DNA from: Pseudoalteromonas sp. FUC4
GTDB taxonomy: Bacteria; Pseudomonadota; Gammaproteobacteria; Enterobacterales; Alteromonadaceae
Reading direction: 5' to 3'
DNA: 64,000 nt
Assembly (NCBI RefSeq): GCF_008370255.1
Contig: NZ_SEUI01000002.1
Coordinates: forward strand, 106,556 to 170,555
Part shown: piece after piece, positions 32,419-42,231 of the stretch
How positions within the stretch are numbered: the first letter of the stretch is position 1
Layout: each line of letters starts with the position of its first letter
The notes under the pieces: generated by a model
The model's database searches: none
The model's input: only the letters and a program-made list of their open reading frames with translations
Told to the model about the DNA's origin: nothing
Made by a program: the position numbers and the translations under genes

Positions 32419-35400
32419 TTATAAAACTTCAACGGTGGAATATCCACCTGGCTTTTTGGCTACATGCACTTGAGTGGCTACGCGCTCGCTCATTTGTGTT
32501 ACGTGCGATATAACGCCTACTTTTCTGCCTTGTGCTTGCAAAGAATCCAAAGCGTCCATTGCAATGCTTAGGGTTTCGCTATCTAACGTACCAAACCCTT
32601 CGTCAATAAACAAAGAATTGATTTGTACTTTGTTAGACGAAAGCGATGCTAAACCAAGTGCAAGCGCAAGCGATACTAAAAATGACTCACCGCCCGAGAG
32701 CGTATTAACAGAGCGTTGCTCGTCGGCCATGTCGCGGTCGATAATGGCAATGTCGAGTGTTTGCGCTATGGCGGTTAATTCGTAGCGTTTGTTGAGTGTT
32801 TTTAAATGGCTGTTGGCATAGTGCAGTAATATTTTTAACGTTTGTGTTTGTGCTAAGTTACGCATGGTTTTACCCGTTGCATCGCCCAATACTTTATTAA
32901 GCAAGTGCCATTGCTCTACCTGTGTTTTAAGCGTAGTTAACTCGGCTTGTTTGCCTTCAAGCGCCTTTGCGTTTTGGTTGTGTTGCTCAATAGCGGTATT
33001 AGTTGCTAGTAATGAATTTTGCAGCTGCGTTTGTTGCTCGTTTAAGCTGCTTAATTGCGTACTTAAAGCCTCTGCACTTTGTGTTGGTTTATCGCTACTG
33101 TTGTGTTTTTCAAGGGTAAGTTGCTGCTGTTTTAATGCGGCATTTGCATCTGTTAACGCTTGAGTTAACTGCTCATGCTGAGTTAAATGCGCTTTTATAG
33201 TCTCGCTACTTAGCGTTAGTAAAATTTTGATCTGTTCGTGCGTTACATTGCTAAATTGCGCTTTAAAGTCGGTAAACCACTGGTTATAACGTGCTTCAAG
33301 TGTTGCTAGTTCTTGGCTATTTTCAAGTAAGCGTTGCTCTACATTTTTAAGCGTTATAGCGTGCTCATCTCGTTGTTTTATAGCGTCGTCATAGGCTTTT
33401 TGACTCGCTTGAACCTGCGATTGCTTTTGCTCTCGCTCACTTATAAGTTTTGCTTGGTAGTCGTCTGCGCTTATTTGCTCATTATTAAATAAAGCTAAGC
33501 GCTCACTTTGTACCGCGTTTAATAGCTCTTTAGCTTTTACAAACTCTTCATTAAGTACTTTTAACGATTGCTCGCTTTTACTAACAAGCGGGCTAAGCTG
33601 CTTTATTTGCTCATTAGCTGTGTCTTGGCGCTTTTGGCTTTGTTCAAGTTGCGTTTGAGTTTGCTGATACTGCGTAACTTGCTCGTGCAGCTGGGTAAGT
33701 TCAAGCGTATTGGCCTGTAGTTGCTGCCAAAAATCACTATTTTCAAATTGGCTATTGAGCGTTGTACCGAGCTCGTTAATTTGCGTACTTAGCTCGTTAT
33801 GCTTACTCGTTAACTGGCTTTGCTGATGTGTAAGCTCAAGGTGTTTATTACTCAGTTGCTGCTGTATTTGCTGCTCTGCTTTAAGTGCTGCTTGTAGCTC
33901 ATTTACTTTAGTTTGCAGTGTACGTTGACGTTTTTGTTGCTCAAAGTATTGCGCTTTTTGCTGCGTTAATTGCTTATAAGTTACTTCAAGCTGATCAGGG
34001 GGCAAACTAAAAAGTTCTGTGCGAGCTGCTTGCATAGTGTTGACAATTTCAAGCCGCTTGGTGAGTGCCGTTTGTATTACTTGCTCAAGTTGCCCGTGTT
34101 CAGCAGTTAAAACGGCATGTTGAGTTTGGTGCTTATGCAGCTCGCTTTGTGCATGATCAAATTGCTTTTTAGCTATATTAAAAGCATTTTCAAAATCAGT
34201 AATTAAGTTATTTAATTGCTGATTTTGGTTTACCGCGTACGGGTGCTCGGTGGCGCCGCATACTAAGCAAGGCTCATTAGGGCGAAGCTCAGTGCGTAAA
34301 TGTTCTACGTTTTCGCTGGCCCTTAAACGCGCTTGGTTAAGTGCGTACTCGTTGCCTTTAAGCGCTTGCTCGCTGGTTATTAAATTTTGGTTAAGTAAAG
34401 CATGGGCTTGCTGACTTTCATTTAACTGCTGATTGAGTACTTGTTGGCGTTGAGTGCTTTGTTTTAGTTCTGCGTTAAATTGCTTATAGCGCTCTCGCTG
34501 CTCTTTTAAGTAATCAATACTTTTTAACTGCGCGTCGCAGTGCTCTGCATTAAATTCATTAAGCTGAGTATTTAATACCTGTAATGCCGATTGCTCGTTA
34601 TTAAGTAACGCCTCGCACTGCTGCACTTTATTATTTTGTGTATTTAAAAGCTCACTCTGACCCGCAAGCTCGGTATTAAGAGTTTGGCTTTGCGCAGCGT
34701 TTGCGGTTAATTGCTGCTGTGCATTTAAGTAGGTATTAAAGCTTTGCTGATAGTAGCTCCAGTCTTTGGCTAAAACATGCAGCTGTGCATGCTCATTAAG
34801 CCATTGCTGGCTTTTAGTTGAGTCGGTTTTAACAATTTCTAGCTCGTTATTACTTTGTTTAAGCTGCAAATTAAGCTCATCAAACTGAGATTGCTCTTTG
34901 GTTATTTGCGACTCAGTACCTTTTACAGCTTGAGTTTGCAAGGCAATGTTACTATCGAGCTCTCGCGCTTTAGCTATAATAGGCGCTGCATTTTGTTTTT
35001 GCTCATTGGCGTTATTAAGCAGCTCTGTATGCTTAGCTAGCGCGGTATTACGCTCGTTAATTACCGCTAAATGATCAACACTTTTAAGTGATGTTATTTG
35101 CTGATCCAACGCCGTATTTTGATCGGTTAATTGAGCAAAACGGCTGCGGTTATCTTTTATTTCAAGCGCTTGTTTAGCTTGTTTTGCCTGCTCGCTTTGC
35201 TCAACGATACTTTCAAGCGCTGAGCTTGCTTGTTGCTGAGTTTGCTGTGCTTGCAGTAAGTTTTGCTCAAGCACTGTAGCTTGCTGATACCAGTTAAGTG
35301 CTTTTTCGGTTTTGGATAACTCTTTTTTAGTGTGTTCGGTTTGCGCTTTTAAATCGGTTAACTTGGTTTGTTGTAGCTCAAGTTCATCGCTCGTTAGCAA

Positions 35401-36069
35401 AGTATAGCTTTGAAGGCCTGCTTTGAGCGCTTCAAGCTTTGCTACTTGCTCTTTATGGCGCTCAAAAATACGTACGCCAATACGGCTAAATTTATCGGTG
35501 CCTGTTAAACACTCTAAAAGCTGCGCTCGCTCATCGCCAGTGGCTTTTAAAAATGCAGCAAACTCATGTTGCGCTAAAAGTACGGCGCGTGAGAACTGCT
35601 CAAAATTAAGCCCTATTTTACTTTCTACTTCTTTTATTGTTTGGCTTTTATCGGCTATTAGGGTTTCGTCTGGCAGAGTTACTAATGTGTGCTCTGGTGT
35701 TTTTAGTTTGCCTGTTACTTTTTTATGAGTGCGTGAAATTGTATAACGTGCACGATAAAGCTGTTTATCTTGCCCTAAAAAGTCGACCTCGGCGTAACCT
35801 TCCCATGTGCCTCTGCGTAGCAAATTTCGCGCATCATTAAGCTTAATGCTGTCGCCATTAAACTCAATTAAGTTACCTTTATCACCGCGCAGCCTCGCCG
35901 TTTTTGTATAAAGAGCTAAACAAATAGCATCTAAAAAGGTACTTTTACCAGCACCGGTATCGCCTGTTATCGCAAACAAGCCTGCATCTTTTAATGGCGC
36001 TTGAGTAAAGTCTATTTCAGCGTCAACTATCGAGGCTAAATTATGAATACGAACTGCGGTTATTTTCAT
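32419..36069 (-). CDS. sbcC: Exonuclease subunit SbcC
   Basis: A 1216-residue SMC/Rad50-like ATPase. Walker A GDTGAGKST at residues 36-44, Q-loop LLAQHEFAAFLKA, very long coiled coils rich in Gln, a zinc-hook CLVC at about residue 600, and a C-terminal signature LSGGESFLVSLALALGLA with Walker B LFIDEGFGTLD. Together with SbcD it opens hairpin DNA ends and cuts palindromes. The ATG overlaps the sbcD stop. The coiled-coil region is strongly Gln/Leu-rich, which gives the many spurious frames on the other strand. Confidence 0.96.
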   Translation of the reverse strand: MKITAVRIHNLASIVDAEIDFTQAPLKDAGLFAITGDTGAGKSTFLDAICLALYTKTARLRGDKGNLIEFNGDSIKLNDARNLLRRGTWEGYAEVDFLGQDKQLYRARYTISRTHKKVTGKLKTPEHTLVTLPDETLIADKSQTIKEVESKIGLNFEQFSRAVLLAQHEFAAFLKATGDERAQLLECLTGTDKFSRIGVRIFERHKEQVAKLEALKAGLQSYTLLTSDELELQQTKLTDLKAQTEHTKKELSKTEKALNWYQQATVLEQNLLQAQQTQQQASSALESIVEQSEQAKQAKQALEIKDNRSRFAQLTDQNTALDQQITSLKSVDHLAVINERNTALAKHTELLNNANEQKQNAAPIIAKARELDSNIALQTQAVKGTESQITKEQSQFDELNLQLKQSNNELEIVKTDSTKSQQWLNEHAQLHVLAKDWSYYQQSFNTYLNAQQQLTANAAQSQTLNTELAGQSELLNTQNNKVQQCEALLNNEQSALQVLNTQLNEFNAEHCDAQLKSIDYLKEQRERYKQFNAELKQSTQRQQVLNQQLNESQQAHALLNQNLITSEQALKGNEYALNQARLRASENVEHLRTELRPNEPCLVCGATEHPYAVNQNQQLNNLITDFENAFNIAKKQFDHAQSELHKHQTQHAVLTAEHGQLEQVIQTALTKRLEIVNTMQAARTELFSLPPDQLEVTYKQLTQQKAQYFEQQKRQRTLQTKVNELQAALKAEQQIQQQLSNKHLELTHQQSQLTSKHNELSTQINELGTTLNSQFENSDFWQQLQANTLELTQLHEQVTQYQQTQTQLEQSQKRQDTANEQIKQLSPLVSKSEQSLKVLNEEFVKAKELLNAVQSERLALFNNEQISADDYQAKLISEREQKQSQVQASQKAYDDAIKQRDEHAITLKNVEQRLLENSQELATLEARYNQWFTDFKAQFSNVTHEQIKILLTLSSETIKAHLTQHEQLTQALTDANAALKQQQLTLEKHNSSDKPTQSAEALSTQLSSLNEQQTQLQNSLLATNTAIEQHNQNAKALEGKQAELTTLKTQVEQWHLLNKVLGDATGKTMRNLAQTQTLKILLHYANSHLKTLNKRYELTAIAQTLDIAIIDRDMADEQRSVNTLSGGESFLVSLALALGLASLSSNKVQINSLFIDEGFGTLDSETLSIAMDALDSLQAQGRKVGVISHVTQMSERVATQVHVAKKPGGYSTVEVL

Positions 36070-37313
36070 AGTTGTTCTTGCTCCGTAAGCTCGTTTATCA
36101 CGTCACTTAAAAGTGCTTTTAGCTCATCGGGTACGCTTTGCCCTACCATGTCTTTATCGTTTGCGAACGCTTGTTCTAATAAGTTAAGCGGGTTGAGCAT
36201 TTCAACCTCGCTTAAATCTTCAAATACGGTGTTGTCATCATTTTGCGCTGATTGCTCACGTACACGTTCAATACCACAAAATTTAATATGTTTGCCTTCA
36301 AGTGCTTGTTCTATTTGTTCCCTGAAGGTGGTGTCGGTATCGCTTGATTTAAGCTTTACACGTAAATAAGGCGCTATTGTATTTTGTGCGGTGTCGAGCG
36401 CTTTAATTTGCTCGCATAGTTCGTTTAATGGCACGCATTCCCCTTTTGGTAAAACAATTACATCGGCAGAGCGCGGAATGTAAAGGGGGTTTACAGCTGT
36501 GCTAATATCTTGTTTTTCATCAGTAATAAACTCAATAACATTTACTTGGTGCGTGTAGTTACGTTCTGAAAACGACATAGGTATAGGTGTGCCGCTGTAG
36601 CGAATAATATCGCTTTTAGCGACCTGTTGCGCTTTGTGTAAATGCCCAAGGGCAACATAGTTGGCTTGCTTACCAAATACATTGGCTGAAATAGACTCCT
36701 CACCACCTATTACTAAATTACGCTCAGAATCACTTGAAATGTCCCCGCCTTTTGCGTGTAAATGCCCCATAACTATTAATGGTGAGTTTTGCTCGTTTAT
36801 ATTATTAGCGTGTTCTAGTGCAAGCTCGTAAGCTTTTGCAACGCCTTGAGCATAACTAGGGCCGCTTTCAGTTTGGCTAAGTAAACTTACATCACTTGCG
36901 CGTAAAAATGGCATAGCGACAATTACAGCGCGTTTACCATTAGTATTGATGGTAATAACAGTTTCATTGGGTGTTGCGACATCAAAGCGCCCTACTACGT
37001 GTGTATCAAATTGCACTAGTAATGGCTGAGCTGCCAAAATACGATTTGCAGAGTCGTGATTACCCGCAATAATTACTACGTGTAATTGTGGGCATGCCTT
37101 TTTGGCGTCTTTAATAAATTGATAAAGCTGATTTTCGGCGCTAGCGCTTGGAGTCGCTGTATGATAAATGTCGCCAGCAACTAAAAGTAAGTCTATTTGT
37201 TGTTCAACAAGAGTGGCTAATAACCATGTAAAAAAAGCTTGATGTTCAACACGGCGATCGTGTTCGTAAAATTGTTGGCCAAGGTGCCAATCTGAGGTGT
37301 GGAGGACTTTCAT
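36066..37313 (-). CDS. sbcD: Exonuclease subunit SbcD
   Basis: A 415-residue Mre11-like nuclease. Phosphoesterase motifs in order: TSDWHLGQQFYEHDRR, VAGDIYHT, IIAGNHDSANR, MGHLHAKGG and LGHLHKAQQV. Forms the heterodimer complex with SbcC and supplies the nuclease. Transcribed before sbcC with a 4-base overlap. A perfect 9-bp hairpin ends 4 bases upstream of the start and contains the likely Shine-Dalgarno. Confidence 0.95.
   Translation of the reverse strand: MKVLHTSDWHLGQQFYEHDRRVEHQAFFTWLLATLVEQQIDLLLVAGDIYHTATPSASAENQLYQFIKDAKKACPQLHVVIIAGNHDSANRILAAQPLLVQFDTHVVGRFDVATPNETVITINTNGKRAVIVAMPFLRASDVSLLSQTESGPSYAQGVAKAYELALEHANNINEQNSPLIVMGHLHAKGGDISSDSERNLVIGGEESISANVFGKQANYVALGHLHKAQQVAKSDIIRYSGTPIPMSFSERNYTHQVNVIEFITDEKQDISTAVNPLYIPRSADVIVLPKGECVPLNELCEQIKALDTAQNTIAPYLRVKLKSSDTDTTFREQIEQALEGKHIKFCGIERVREQSAQNDDNTVFEDLSEVEMLNPLNLLEQAFANDKDMVGQSVPDELKALLSDVINELTEQEQL
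36479..36495. promoter_or_regulatory. TGTAAA-N5-TTTACA motif inside sbcD
   Basis: TGTAAAGGGGGTTTACA on the + strand. On the coding strand it encodes part of AVNPLYIP. Same 17-bp sequence as intergenic copies elsewhere. Confidence 0.3.
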
Positions 37314-37316
37314 GTA

Positions 37317-37343
37317 GCGCTCTTAATAAAACCGTAAGAGCGC
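37317..37343 (-). promoter_or_regulatory. Hairpin covering the sbcD ribosome-binding site
   Basis: GCGCTCTTA (37335-37343 read on minus) pairs perfectly with TAAGAGCGC (37317-37325), loop 9 nt. The AAGAG used by sbcD is within the downstream arm, so folding would mask it. It could also act as a terminator for the small upstream gene. Confidence 0.45.
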
Positions 37344-37391
37344 CAATATACCCAAGGCAGTTAAAGATGCAAGCCTAAGCCGTGCATTACC

Positions 37392-37628
37392 TTAGGTTAA
37401 ACTATACCAAGCTGAAAAAACAACCGGTAATGCTAAAAGGGCCATTAATAATGGAATTTTTAACGTTTTAGTTTGTTTTGCGTGTAGCGCCTTTAATGCA
37501 TTAGTTTCGTTGCACGCTGCTACTTTATCGATATAAAAATAACCCGAATCGAGATACTGCTTACAGTTATTCTCACTTGCTGGAACCGCAATTAGTTCTT
37601 GTTGTTTTTTTAGGATGTAAAAATCCAT
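37392..37628 (-). CDS. Small hypothetical membrane protein
   Basis: A 78-residue protein with a hydrophilic N-terminal part (LIAVPASENNCKQYLDSGYFYIDKVAA) and one C-terminal membrane segment (PLLMALLALPVVFSAWYSL, about 60-78), a tail-anchored layout. Family not recognised. Same strand and just upstream of sbcD. Confidence 0.6.
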   Translation of the reverse strand: MDFYILKKQQELIAVPASENNCKQYLDSGYFYIDKVAACNETNALKALHAKQTKTLKIPLLMALLALPVVFSAWYSLT

Positions 37629-38207
37629 AAGCCCACCGCATTTCTTGCTAGTAATCGATATTAATTTGAGGATAAATGTGACGAATTTATTTGCCTCAAA
37701 TAAAAAGGTTGGCGATTTTAAATATAAACTGCACTAAAGATCAACCTAAAATTACACTATTTATCATTTATCGTAAAAATAGCGAATATTAAGGAAGTTC
37801 GGCAATATTTGAGCCAATAATTCAGCTGTTTTCACTGTGTTTTTGTTCAGTAGAGTGGGCTTTTAGCCCATTTTTCTTGTTGCAAATTAGAAATATTAAT
37901 ACGTAGTATTATTGGTTTACCTGATAATGCTAAAGCAATACTTTTTTAGCAAAGTAGCTAAAGTTAATGTTCTTTTTCAAGCTCTATAACTTTGTATCTA
38001 TTCGCTCAAAACCATTATTAAAACCCGCTTTTGTAAACCCCCTTTACAGTATTTATTTAGTCGTATTTTGTTACAAAATAATTGTACTTTTCAATCTAAA
38101 AAATTAAGTGAATATCACCCTAAAAATACGGTACTTGGTCGCTAATTTATTGAAGCTCACAAGTATATTTGTCAAAGTATGCTCACAAAATTATATTAGG
38201 ACTAACA
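37629..38207. other. Long promoter region of the M1 peptidase operon
   Basis: About 580 bp, AT-rich, without a convincing gene. It holds a TGTAAA-N5-TTTACA site at 38032-38048 and a 15-bp palindrome ATTTTGT-T-ACAAAAT at 38065-38079, both upstream of the peptidase start. Confidence 0.5.
38032..38048. promoter_or_regulatory. TGTAAA-N5-TTTACA site upstream of the M1 peptidase
   Basis: TGTAAACCCCCTTTACA, 160 bp before the start codon. The arms resemble TyrR boxes (TGTAAA-N6-TTTACA) but the spacer is one base shorter. Confidence 0.45.
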
Positions 38208-40655
38208 ATGAAAAAAATAGGTCTTACGCTAAGTGCTTTTATATTGCCTTTGGCAATATCTAGTGCGGCTATGGCGTCTTCAGTTGAGCAAACAAAAGGT
38301 ACTTTTGTTGATAAATTTCGTCAATTAGACGAAGCGCTTCCTACACCCAATGTTTATCGTAGTGCCGCTGGCGAACCAGGTGAAAAATACTGGCAGCAAC
38401 GTGTAAACTACGACATTGATGTAAAGCTAGATGAAAAAAAGCACCGTATTACGGGTAGCCAAAGTATTGAATATAAAAATAACTCTCCGCATACACTTAA
38501 ATATTTATGGTTACAGTTAGATCAAAATATTTTTAAAAGTGACTCTATTGCCGAAACAACTAAAACGTTTAAAAGCACTTTAAAAAGCCTACCAGCTCAA
38601 AAGCCTGCTAAATTAAGTTTAGGCGACTTACGCCGTCAGCAATTTATGAGCGACAATGAACTGGGTTATACAATCAGTGGCGTAAAAGATGACGATGGTA
38701 AAGAACTGCGCGTAACTGTAGTTGATACTTTAATGCGCATTGATTTAAACGAGCCATTAAAACCAGGTAAAGAAGTCGAATTTAGCATGAACTTTGCCTT
38801 CAACATTGTTGAAGAAGATGCAGTGGGTGCACGTTCTGGTTACGAGCATTTTGAAGAAGATGGCAACGACATATTCTTAATTGCTCAGTGGTTCCCTCGC
38901 TTAGCGGCTTATACCGATTACGAAGCATGGACAAACAAGCCATTTTTAGGTTCTGGTGAGTTTACGCTTGAGTTTGGTGATTATGATGTTGAGATTACTG
39001 TTCCTGCGGATCATATTGTATCGGCAACAGGTAAGCTTGATAACGCGAGCAAAGTACTAACAAGTACTCAGCGCAAACGTTTAAAGCAAGCTGAAACATC
39101 TAAGCGTCCTGTGTTTATTGTTAACGCAGAAGAAGCGCTAGAAAACGAAAAAGAAGGCACCGACAAAACTAAAACGTGGCACTTTAAAGCAGAAAATGTT
39201 CGTGACTTTGCTTGGGCATCGTCTCGTAAGTTTATGTGGGATGCAAAAGGTTATCAGCAAGGTGGCGACGTTCAGCCGCTTGTAATGGCTATGTCGTTCT
39301 TCCCTAAAGAAGGTGGTGACTTATGGAAGAAATACTCAACTGAAGCGGTAGTACACACGATGGAAGTGTACTCTAAGTATTCTTTTGATTATCCATACCC
39401 AACCGCACAGTCGGTTAATGGACCAGTTGGTGGTATGGAATACCCAATGATCACCTTTAACGGCCCACGTACTAAGTTGCAAGATGATGGTACTCGTACT
39501 TATTCTCAGGCTGAAAAGCGCTTTTTACTTGGCGTAGTTATTCATGAAGTTGGTCATATTTACTTTCCAATGATTGTTAACTCAGATGAGCGCCAATGGA
39601 CGTGGATGGATGAAGGCTTAAATAGCTTTTTAGATGGTGTTGCTGGTCGTGAATGGGATCCTACTATTCCTTGGGGTGTTGAGCCTCGCGATATAGTGAG
39701 CTACATGAAGTCTGAAAACCAAGTACCAATTATGACTCAGTCAGACAGCGTATTACGTTTAGGCCCAAATGCTTATACTAAACCTGCAGCTGCGCTTAAT
39801 ATTTTACGTGAAGTAATTTTAGGCCGTGACTTATTCGACTTTGCATTTAAAGAGTATGCTCAGCGCTGGAAATACAAGCGCCCTACCCCAGCTGATTTTT
39901 TCCGTACAATGGAAGAAGCCTCTGGTGTTGATTTAGATTGGTTTTGGCGTGGCTGGTTTTACACCACAGATCATGTTGATATCTCTTTAGATAAAGTGTA
40001 TCAACTTCGTTTAGACACTAAAAACCCTGATATTGATTACAGCCGTTTACGTGATATTGAGGCAGACAAGCCTACGTCATTATTTGTTGAGCGTAACCGC
40101 GCCGAAGGTAAAAAAACATGGGTTGAGCAAAATCCTGATGTTACCGACTTTTATGACGAAAACGACCGCTTTACTGTAACCAATAAAGAACGTAACTCGT
40201 ACAATAAGTTTTTAAAAGGTTTAGAGCCGTGGGAGCGCAAAACGCTTGAACGTGCTTTAGAAGAAGATAAAAACTACTACGTTATGGAATTTTCAAACCT
40301 TGGTGGTTTGGTAATGCCTATATTGCTTGAGCTAACATATGAAGATGGCACAACTGAAGAGCGTTATATCCCTGCTGAAATTTGGCGTCGTAATTATAAA
40401 AATGTTCAAAAGCTAATTGTGACCGATAAAAACAAACCGCTTGTATCAGTTACTGTAGATCCAGGCTGGGAAACAGCTGACGTAGATGTTGAAAACAATA
40501 ACTACCCTCGTCGTATTATTCCTTCACGTATTGAAGTGTTTAAAAAGGAAAAGAGTAAAGCTAAAGTAAGTCGCGATATCATGCAAGATATTAAAACTGA
40601 GCTTAAAACCGATGAGAAGAAAGACGAAAAAGATGACGGTGGGGAGCCGCAATAA
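38208..40655 (+). CDS. M1-family metallopeptidase (aminopeptidase-like), exported
   Basis: An 815-residue preprotein with signal peptide cut after AMA. N-terminal beta-domain, then the zinc site VIHEVGHIYFP (HExxH at about residues 446-450) with the second Glu in WTWMDEGLNSFLDG about 20 residues on, and GGMEYPMITFNGP as the substrate-anchoring GxMEN-like motif. The last 60 residues are highly charged. Start at the ATG at 38208, with TTAGGA 6-7 bases upstream. Likely a periplasmic peptide-degrading enzyme. Translationally coupled to the DUF6702-like gene. Confidence 0.9.
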   Translation: MKKIGLTLSAFILPLAISSAAMASSVEQTKGTFVDKFRQLDEALPTPNVYRSAAGEPGEKYWQQRVNYDIDVKLDEKKHRITGSQSIEYKNNSPHTLKYLWLQLDQNIFKSDSIAETTKTFKSTLKSLPAQKPAKLSLGDLRRQQFMSDNELGYTISGVKDDDGKELRVTVVDTLMRIDLNEPLKPGKEVEFSMNFAFNIVEEDAVGARSGYEHFEEDGNDIFLIAQWFPRLAAYTDYEAWTNKPFLGSGEFTLEFGDYDVEITVPADHIVSATGKLDNASKVLTSTQRKRLKQAETSKRPVFIVNAEEALENEKEGTDKTKTWHFKAENVRDFAWASSRKFMWDAKGYQQGGDVQPLVMAMSFFPKEGGDLWKKYSTEAVVHTMEVYSKYSFDYPYPTAQSVNGPVGGMEYPMITFNGPRTKLQDDGTRTYSQAEKRFLLGVVIHEVGHIYFPMIVNSDERQWTWMDEGLNSFLDGVAGREWDPTIPWGVEPRDIVSYMKSENQVPIMTQSDSVLRLGPNAYTKPAAALNILREVILGRDLFDFAFKEYAQRWKYKRPTPADFFRTMEEASGVDLDWFWRGWFYTTDHVDISLDKVYQLRLDTKNPDIDYSRLRDIEADKPTSLFVERNRAEGKKTWVEQNPDVTDFYDENDRFTVTNKERNSYNKFLKGLEPWERKTLERALEEDKNYYVMEFSNLGGLVMPILLELTYEDGTTEERYIPAEIWRRNYKNVQKLIVTDKNKPLVSVTVDPGWETADVDVENNNYPRRIIPSRIEVFKKEKSKAKVSRDIMQDIKTELKTDEKKDEKDDGGEPQ

Positions 40656-41149
40656 TGCGCTTTTTGCTTATTATTGTTTGCCTTTTAGTTGCTGCGCCAA
40701 GTATGGCGCATCAACTAAAGTCGTCAGTTACAACCGTGCTTTTTAATAAACGAACGCATAATGTTGAATTAATGCATCGCTTTTATTTACATGATACCGA
40801 ACACGCCGTAGGAACATTATTTGAAGGCAAAATCGATATTATTAGTAATAAAGCCGACCAACAGCGTTTTGCTAAATATGTTGAATCGCACGTTGCTCTA
40901 CAAACGTTAAGTGGTGAGCCTTTACCACTTAGCTTTGTAGGGGCGCAAGTAGATGGTAAGTTTTTTTGGGTTTACCAAGAAGCACCAATTCCTGAAAACA
41001 TTGAAGGAATTAAAATGAGCAATGGCGCGCTTCGTGATTTATGGCCATCTCAGGTAAATATGGTAAACGTTGAGGGCAAAGGTAAGATTAAAACCTTAAA
41101 CTTTGCACAAGATGATACTTGGCTCGAAGCCCGCTTTGAGCAAAATTAA
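40655..41149 (+). CDS. DUF6702-like secreted protein
   Basis: A 164-residue preprotein with signal peptide ending SMAHQ. Typical start HQLKSSVTTVLFNKRTHNVELMHRFYLHDTEHAV, and later EIDI-like and LRDLWPSQVNMVNVEGKGK. These small exported proteins regularly follow M1 peptidases in this order. The ATG overlaps the upstream stop (TAATG). Function unknown. Confidence 0.75.
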   Translation: MRFLLIIVCLLVAAPSMAHQLKSSVTTVLFNKRTHNVELMHRFYLHDTEHAVGTLFEGKIDIISNKADQQRFAKYVESHVALQTLSGEPLPLSFVGAQVDGKFFWVYQEAPIPENIEGIKMSNGALRDLWPSQVNMVNVEGKGKIKTLNFAQDDTWLEARFEQN

Positions 41150-41170
41150 TAGTTAAAACTTCCCCAACCG

Positions 41171-41199
41171 ACGCGCACAGCAGTTTATGTGCGCGTTTT
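41171..41199 (+). terminator. Terminator after the M1 peptidase operon
   Basis: ACGCGCACA and TGTGCGCGT, perfect 9-bp arms with an 8-nt loop, then TTT. Confidence 0.85.
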
Positions 41200-41468
41200 C
41201 TTCATACGTTTAAACTGCATTCATATTTGATCTGTTATTTGTAAATTTACGTAAAAATTGGTAGTTCAATTTGTATATTTACCTTTTTTTGCGCATGATA
41301 TATCAAGCACTTAAATTACTTTGTTATCAATAGATTGATAATGGTGCGTATTAATATTTAAATATAGTTAGTTTCATTTATCCCTCTGTATTTACCGGCC
41401 TAGGGCATAAGCAGTAGAGAATTTTATGTTTAAATTTCATTTAGTAATAACTAAGTTCAGGGAATGAT
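41200..41468. other. Spacer before the HAD phosphatase gene
   Basis: AT-rich sequence with a likely promoter; no gene or clear operator seen. Confidence 0.4.
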
Positions 41469-42086
41469 ATGACTACTCAGGTTGAGGCTATTTATGGTGT
41501 GATTTTTGATTTAGATGGGACATTAGTTTCATCAGAATTAGATTTTGCATTAATAAAGGCCCAAATAGGTTGCCCTTGCGAGCAAGACTTACTTGATTAC
41601 ATTGCTCAGTTGCCCTCACCGTATATGCGTGAAGAGGCAATGAATATAGTTCACCAACACGAATTAATAGACGCTCAACATGCCAGTATTTTACCTGGCG
41701 TGAGTGAAGCTATAAATGCTTTAAAGTCTAAAAATATACCGATGGCAATTGTTACTCGCAATTTTGATAAAGCGGCTGCAATTAAATTACAAAATAACCC
41801 ACTTCCTATTAGTACAGTTTTAACGCGAAGCGATGCTCCTGCAAAACCAGATCCTAGTGCTTTGAATGCTATTGCTACACTTTGGAACATTAATGCTAGA
41901 AATTTACTTTATGTAGGCGATTACCTTTACGATATTCAAGCTGCGCATAATGCAAATATGCGCGCGTGTTTATACGCTCCAGAGTTAACGCCAGCCTACG
42001 CCGATCAGGCAGATTACGTTTTGCATGACTTTGCGGAATTAGTAACATTAGTTGAGAGTTATTCTGAAAAAATAGAGTTATGTTAA
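41469..42086 (+). CDS. HAD-superfamily hydrolase (phosphoglycolate-phosphatase-like)
   Basis: A 205-residue phosphatase. Motif I FDLDGTLV at about residues 14-21, motif II Thr in AIVTRNFDK, Lys in PAKPDPSAL, and motif IV GDYLYDIQAA. The helical cap lies between motifs I and II, as in subfamily IA. Substrate not deducible. AGGGA ribosome site. Upstream of yeeN with a 145-bp gap. Confidence 0.9.
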   Translation: MTTQVEAIYGVIFDLDGTLVSSELDFALIKAQIGCPCEQDLLDYIAQLPSPYMREEAMNIVHQHELIDAQHASILPGVSEAINALKSKNIPMAIVTRNFDKAAAIKLQNNPLPISTVLTRSDAPAKPDPSALNAIATLWNINARNLLYVGDYLYDIQAAHNANMRACLYAPELTPAYADQADYVLHDFAELVTLVESYSEKIELC

Positions 42087-42231
42087 ATAGCATGCCATTT
42101 GATTTATTCTGACATAAGTTTGTAGTTATAAAAGTTTTTATTAATCAAGTTTTGCCCATTGCGGAGCTAGCCCAATACGTTTTGAATTGGTAAAATACCG
42201 CAAAACGTAACGTATTCATTAGGGGCACAAA

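Noticed and set aside
32474..36369. Several plus-strand open frames opposite sbcC and sbcD
   Set aside because: Their Ser/Cys-rich translations mirror the Gln/Leu-rich coiled coils of SbcC; none has a plausible start context.
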